Assembly: GCA_015061315.1 (NCBI GenBank)
Contig: SUWV01000028.1
Coordinates: forward strand, 1-33,093
From: Lentimicrobiaceae bacterium
GTDB taxonomy: Bacteria > Bacteroidota > Bacteroidia > Bacteroidales > F082
Direction of reading: 5' to 3'
DNA: 33,093 nucleotides
Shown: piece by piece, positions 32,406-33,093 of the stretch
How positions within the stretch are numbered: the first letter of the stretch is position 1
Layout of the letters: every line of letters starts with the position of its first letter
Notes under the pieces: model-generated
Told to the model about the DNA's origin: nothing
Databases searched by the model: none
Seen by the model: only the letters and a program-made list of their open reading frames with translations
Translations under genes and position numbers: made by a program

Positions 32406-33093
32406 TCTACTGATGCAATAAATTTTTATTAAAATAATTTTAGTTCTTTGACATTTTGGTTTTCGATTGTTGGTTGGTCTTTTGCGAGCAACTCTCGAAT
32501 AGGTGTTTTTGCGAATGCTGATACGCCCAAGATTCGAGCAACTTCTGTAATGCTGTATTCGGTTTGTAGGTTCGCTTTTATCTTCGCCATCAATAGGTAG
32601 GAGATAATTGCCGTCCACAGATGTATTCGAACTGCATTTTCAGAGTAACCCCACATTCGTTTTACAGTCATATTTTGCTTTATCCATTTGAAGAAGACCT
32701 CTATTTGCCATCTGTTACGATAGATGTTGGCGATGTCTAATGCGCTAATATCCATATTGTTGCTTATAAAAGTTAGCTCTTCGTTGGTCTCAGCATCACG
32801 ATACTGCACAATTCGCAGTGGTTTAGGATACAGTCGTGATGACTTGTGTCCCGTTAGCATTACTAATTGGTCGGCAAGAATATCATCTTCGTTAGTGTCC
32901 ATTGTTTCGATAATACGATAACGCATTACCGATTTGGCTCGTGTCACGAAGTATGCTCCGATGGACTCCATCTTGTTTAGTGCAGTTAAGTCCACATACG
33001 CCTTATCCATCGTATATACGGCATTGGATTCAAATTGGATATAATCCATAACATTACTATCGTGCCAAGTGCCATCTGAAATGTGGATGAATG
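32406..33093 (-). mobile_element. IS4-type insertion sequence, copy 2 (partial, inverted)
   Basis: The transposase-3' end of the same IS as at 3876-5183, in opposite orientation. The terminal repeat CTACTGATGCAATAAA starts at 32407. The element continues past the window edge. It inserted directly after the lipoprotein stop, next to a TAATT target like that of copy 1. Confidence 0.93.
32429..33093 (-). CDS. IS4 family transposase, C-terminal part
   Basis: Residues about 167-386 of the same transposase as at 4000-5160; the start lies outside the window. It includes the second catalytic Asp (YTMDKAY) and the YRNRWQIE motif. Differences from copy 1 are few (for example KMESIGA for KMDSIGA, EDDILAD for EDGILAD, FISNN for FMSNN, SAFAKT for SALAKT, SNVMD for SNAMD). 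The reading frame is open to the edge, so an internal ATG at 33049 is not the true start. Confidence 0.93.
   Translation of the reverse strand, partial: FIHISDGTWHDSNVMDYIQFESNAVYTMDKAYVDLTALNKMESIGAYFVTRAKSVMRYRIIETMDTNEDDILADQLVMLTGHKSSRLYPKPLRIVQYRDAETNEELTFISNNMDISALDIANIYRNRWQIEVFFKWIKQNMTVKRMWGYSENAVRIHLWTAIISYLLMAKIKANLQTEYSITEVARILGVSAFAKTPIRELLAKDQPTIENQNVKELKLF

Noticed and set aside
3876..33093. Composite transposon carrying the hydrogenase genes.
   Set aside because: The copies are not identical, the interior contains ordinary chromosomal genes such as ilvE and queH, and the outer end of copy 2 is not visible; inversion potential is the safer statement.

Overview
The window looks like a chromosomal segment of a strictly anaerobic, AT-rich member of the Bacteroidetes (probably Bacteroidales). 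Support: the order DUF4295 - ftsY - rimO; Bacteroidetes-type promoters (TTTG / TAnnTTTG); several type IX secretion (T9SS) C-terminal sorting domains; Omp28-like proteins; a bifurcating-type [FeFe] hydrogenase. No tRNA, rRNA or CRISPR array was seen.

Layout. 1-2619: housekeeping block with the tail of a DUF4295 protein, a terminator, ftsY and rimO. 2888-3862: DUF368 membrane protein. 3876-5183: complete IS4-type element. 5269-9272 (minus strand): six-gene cluster with a sensor-like [FeFe]-hydrogenase homologue, two GHKL ATPases, two DRTGG proteins and a PHP phosphoesterase. 9503-11296: a T9SS cargo protein and queH. 11408-15930: hydrogenase operon (small [2Fe-2S] protein, hydB, hydA, hydC) closed by a strong terminator. 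16144-24315: four Omp28-like secreted paralogues with CxxC motifs, with ilvE between the first and second. 24373-25228: a small unknown protein and a DEDDh exonuclease. 25307-28139: GH29 fucosidase and a membrane-bound AraC-type regulator. 28140-28487: terminator, five 21-bp direct repeats and a near-consensus promoter. 28488-28853: small secreted protein with a sorting-like tail. 29042-32389: 1115-residue lipoprotein alternating FN3 and FGE-sulfatase domains. 32406-33093: inverted partial second copy of the IS.

How it works together. HydABC is expected to couple H2 with NAD(H) and ferredoxin. The minus-strand cluster is the best candidate for an incompletely described system. Its hydrogenase homologue keeps all four H-cluster cysteines but lacks the proton-relay Cys and Glu, and it is encoded with signalling-type ATPases, as expected of an H2 or redox sensor that informs on the catalytic enzyme.

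The other unusual signal is structural. Nearly every intergenic gap carries 7- or 8-nt tandem repeats (TTAACAA, TTTAGTC, TTTACAG, TTCTCAGA, ACAAGACA types). They begin at or overlap stop codons, sometimes supply the last codons of a protein, and in one case sit in frame inside rimO. A second dispersed family of about 55-60 bp hairpins occurs four times.
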